Source of the DNA: Allomuricauda sp. | GTDB taxonomy: Bacteria > Bacteroidota > Bacteroidia > Flavobacteriales > Flavobacteriaceae | Direction of reading: 5' to 3' | NCBI RefSeq assembly: GCF_028280385.1 | Contig: NZ_JANQLX010000013.1 | Coordinates: 1 to 64,000 of the forward strand | Length of the DNA stretch: 64,000 bases | Shown here: positions 62,846 through 64,000 of the stretch, in pieces | Numbering within the stretch: position 1 is the stretch's first letter | How the letters are laid out: each line of letters starts with the position of its first letter | The notes under the pieces: model-generated | Seen by the model: only the letters and a program-made list of their open reading frames with translations | Database searches by the model: none | Told to the model about the DNA's origin: nothing | Made by a program: the position numbers and the translations under genes

Positions 62846-63292
62846 ATGCAATCTTTGGATTTCCCAACATATTCGTTTCGTTTCAAAAGTAGCGAAAAAG
62901 GACTCCAAATCTTTGACATCATCCGCAAAAAATTTGTGTTGTTGCAGCCGGAGGAATGGGTAAGACAACATGTGGTTCATTATCTAATACAGACGAAGAA
63001 ATTTCCAAAAAGTCTAGTTAATGTAGAAAAGCAATTGGTGGTTAACCAAATGAAAAAAAGATATGACGTTGTGGTCTTCCGGCCCAATGGCAGTATACAT
63101 GTTCTTGTGGAATGCAAGGCACCGCACATCGTAATTGACCAACATACCTTTGACCAAATTGCACGGTACAACTTACAGTTGAATGCCGACTACCTGATGG
63201 TAACCAATGGTTTGCAACATTATTATTGCAAATTGGACATAGCTTGTGAAAAATATAAGTTTTTGAAGGAAATTCCTGATTTTAGCCGTTAA
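62846..63292 (+). CDS. Solo type I restriction HsdR N-terminal-like nuclease domain
   Basis: 148 residues consisting of one nuclease-fold domain. The active-site pattern of the PD-(D/E)xK family is present: Asp in RYDVVVF (about residue 73), then Glu-Cys-Lys in VECKAP (about 89-91) and a Gln further on. It lacks the helicase part of HsdR, so it is not a complete restriction subunit. Placement beside holA suggests a housekeeping or repair role. An AAATTTG box ends 7 bp before the ATG, so the message may be nearly leaderless. A glycosyltransferase gene follows after 12 bp. Confidence 0.8.
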   Translation: MQSLDFPTYSFRFKSSEKGLQIFDIIRKKFVLLQPEEWVRQHVVHYLIQTKKFPKSLVNVEKQLVVNQMKKRYDVVVFRPNGSIHVLVECKAPHIVIDQHTFDQIARYNLQLNADYLMVTNGLQHYYCKLDIACEKYKFLKEIPDFSR

Positions 63293-63304
63293 TTTGCTGC
63301 CGTT

Positions 63305-64000
63305 TTGAATATTGCGGTCGTCATACTCAATTGGAATGGAAAAAGCTTGCTTGAAAAGTTTCTTCCTTCCGTGGTTGCCCACTCCCAAGGGGCCCGTATT
63401 TATGTTGTGGACAATGCCAGCCAAGATGGTTCCGTTTTGTTCCTCGAGGAAAATTACCCGCAGATCGGAATTGTGGAGAATACAGAAAATGGCGGGTTTG
63501 CAAAAGGCTATAATGACGGACTAGCACACATAGATGCCGATATTTATTGTCTGTTGAACTCCGATGTGGAAGTAACCCCCAATTGGTTGGAGCCCATAAA
63601 GCAAACTTTTGCTGAACATGGGGAAGCGGCCATTATCCAACCTAAAATATTGGACTTAAAGAATCCAGAGTATTTTGAATACGCAGGTGCTGCCGGAGGC
63701 TTTATAGATAGATTGGGTTATCCGTTTTGTAGGGGAAGAATATTTCAGGCCCTGGAAAAGGATACCGGACAATACAATGATGTCAAAGAGGTGTTTTGGG
63801 CCACCGGAGCCTGCATGTTTGTCCAAGCCGGTGTTTACAGGGAACTCGGAGGTTTTGACGAAGACTATTTTGCCCATCAGGAAGAGATTGACTTATGCTG
63901 GCGAGCCAAGAACAAAGGGCATAAAGTGTTCTATGTTGGACATAGCCATGTGTATCACTTGGGAGGGTCTACCTTAAAAAATATGGATCCCAAGAAAACC
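63305..64000 (+). CDS. Glycosyltransferase family 2, partial (runs off the window)
   Basis: 232 codons, open at the right edge. The TTG at 63305 gives MNIAVVILNWNGKSLLEKF, the normal family start. GT2 motifs: VVDNASQDGS (about 38-47), NGGFAKGYNDG (about 64-74), LLNSDVEV (DxD-like, about 83-90), ATGACMFV, and EDYFAHQEEIDLCWRAKNKGH (about 187-207). It is probably a rhamnosyl- or other sugar transferase for surface polysaccharide. It starts 12 bp after the HsdR-N gene in the same direction. Confidence 0.85.
   Translation, partial: MNIAVVILNWNGKSLLEKFLPSVVAHSQGARIYVVDNASQDGSVLFLEENYPQIGIVENTENGGFAKGYNDGLAHIDADIYCLLNSDVEVTPNWLEPIKQTFAEHGEAAIIQPKILDLKNPEYFEYAGAAGGFIDRLGYPFCRGRIFQALEKDTGQYNDVKEVFWATGACMFVQAGVYRELGGFDEDYFAHQEEIDLCWRAKNKGHKVFYVGHSHVYHLGGSTLKNMDPKKT

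Noticed and set aside
62846..63292. Remnant of a type I restriction system
   Set aside because: No HsdM, HsdS or helicase sequence adjoins, and the domain is intact and compact, so it looks like a stand-alone gene.

Overview
The window looks like chromosomal DNA of a free-living, probably marine member of the Flavobacteriaceae (Bacteroidota). The evidence is Bacteroidota-type promoter elements (TAnnTTTG) before many genes, lineage-typical proteins (DUF4369-TlpA thioredoxin, fused E1 alpha/beta dehydrogenase, QEGLA/DUF1704 protein, TIGR03915-type DNA metabolism protein), and many lipoproteins and small secreted proteins. I do not assign a genus. I saw no rRNA, tRNA, CRISPR array or insertion sequence, and no gap above 300 bp lacks a gene.

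Layout. (1) 1-2.6 kb is an AT-rich array of three small genes of unknown function, each bounded by long imperfect palindromes. The tips of the palindromes on either side of one gene match each other as inverted repeats, and they differ from gene to gene. That is the structural signature of integron gene cassettes, but the sites fit the classical attC consensus poorly and no integrase is in view. Degenerate pieces of similar repeats continue to about 4.6 kb around a metallopeptidase-like gene and a bile-acid/sodium-symporter-family gene. (2) 4.8-10.7 kb holds a lipoprotein and scavenging-type hydrolases: nitrilase, alpha/beta hydrolase, sulfatase, amidohydrolase. (3) 10.8-13.1 kb holds a Crp/Fnr-family regulator, a perfect Fnr-type palindrome, a fatty acid hydroxylase/sterol desaturase-like enzyme and an ABC-type membrane domain without ATPase. 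(4) 13.1-15.5 kb is an HxlR regulator divergent from two redox or electrophile-response genes, then a DCC-family protein. (5) 15.6-22.3 kb has a PhoD-like phosphatase and a DUF1552 / DUF1592-type cytochrome pair.

(6) 22.6-30.0 kb, minus strand, holds a TPR-CPBP membrane protease, a tight three-gene unit (ATP-grasp ligase, N-formylglutamate amidohydrolase-like, MATCAP/DUF1704 metallocarboxypeptidase-like), a dicarboxylate symporter and aroC. (7) 30.2-41.4 kb has an LpxH-like phosphoesterase, a YdiJ-like FAD/Fe-S dehydrogenase, a TlpA-like protein, a rhomboid, an LpxL-like acyltransferase, a second sterol-desaturase-like enzyme and glmM. (8) 41.5-46.5 kb has an AcpH-like protein, gamma-glutamyltransferase with an adjoining ATP-grasp gene, and a LysR regulator divergent from a DUF1338 enzyme. 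(9) 46.5-53 kb is DNA repair: an S24 (LexA/CI-like) repressor divergent from a TIGR03915-type protein and an AlkD-like protein over an array of four operators, then uvrA and a LOG-family protein. (10) 53-64 kb has a pseudo-M1 peptidase with a probable outer-membrane barrel, a fused E1 dehydrogenase, an M16 protease, DoxX, holA, a solo HsdR-N nuclease domain and a glycosyltransferase cut by the window end.

Four points stand out: the cassette array at the left end; the ligase/carboxypeptidase module at 24.5-27.6 kb; two regulator-operator pairs readable from sequence (Fnr-type at 11.36 kb, S24 at 47.3 kb); and a possible two-step route from 2-oxoadipate to 2-oxoglutarate split between the DUF1338 enzyme and the YdiJ-like dehydrogenase.
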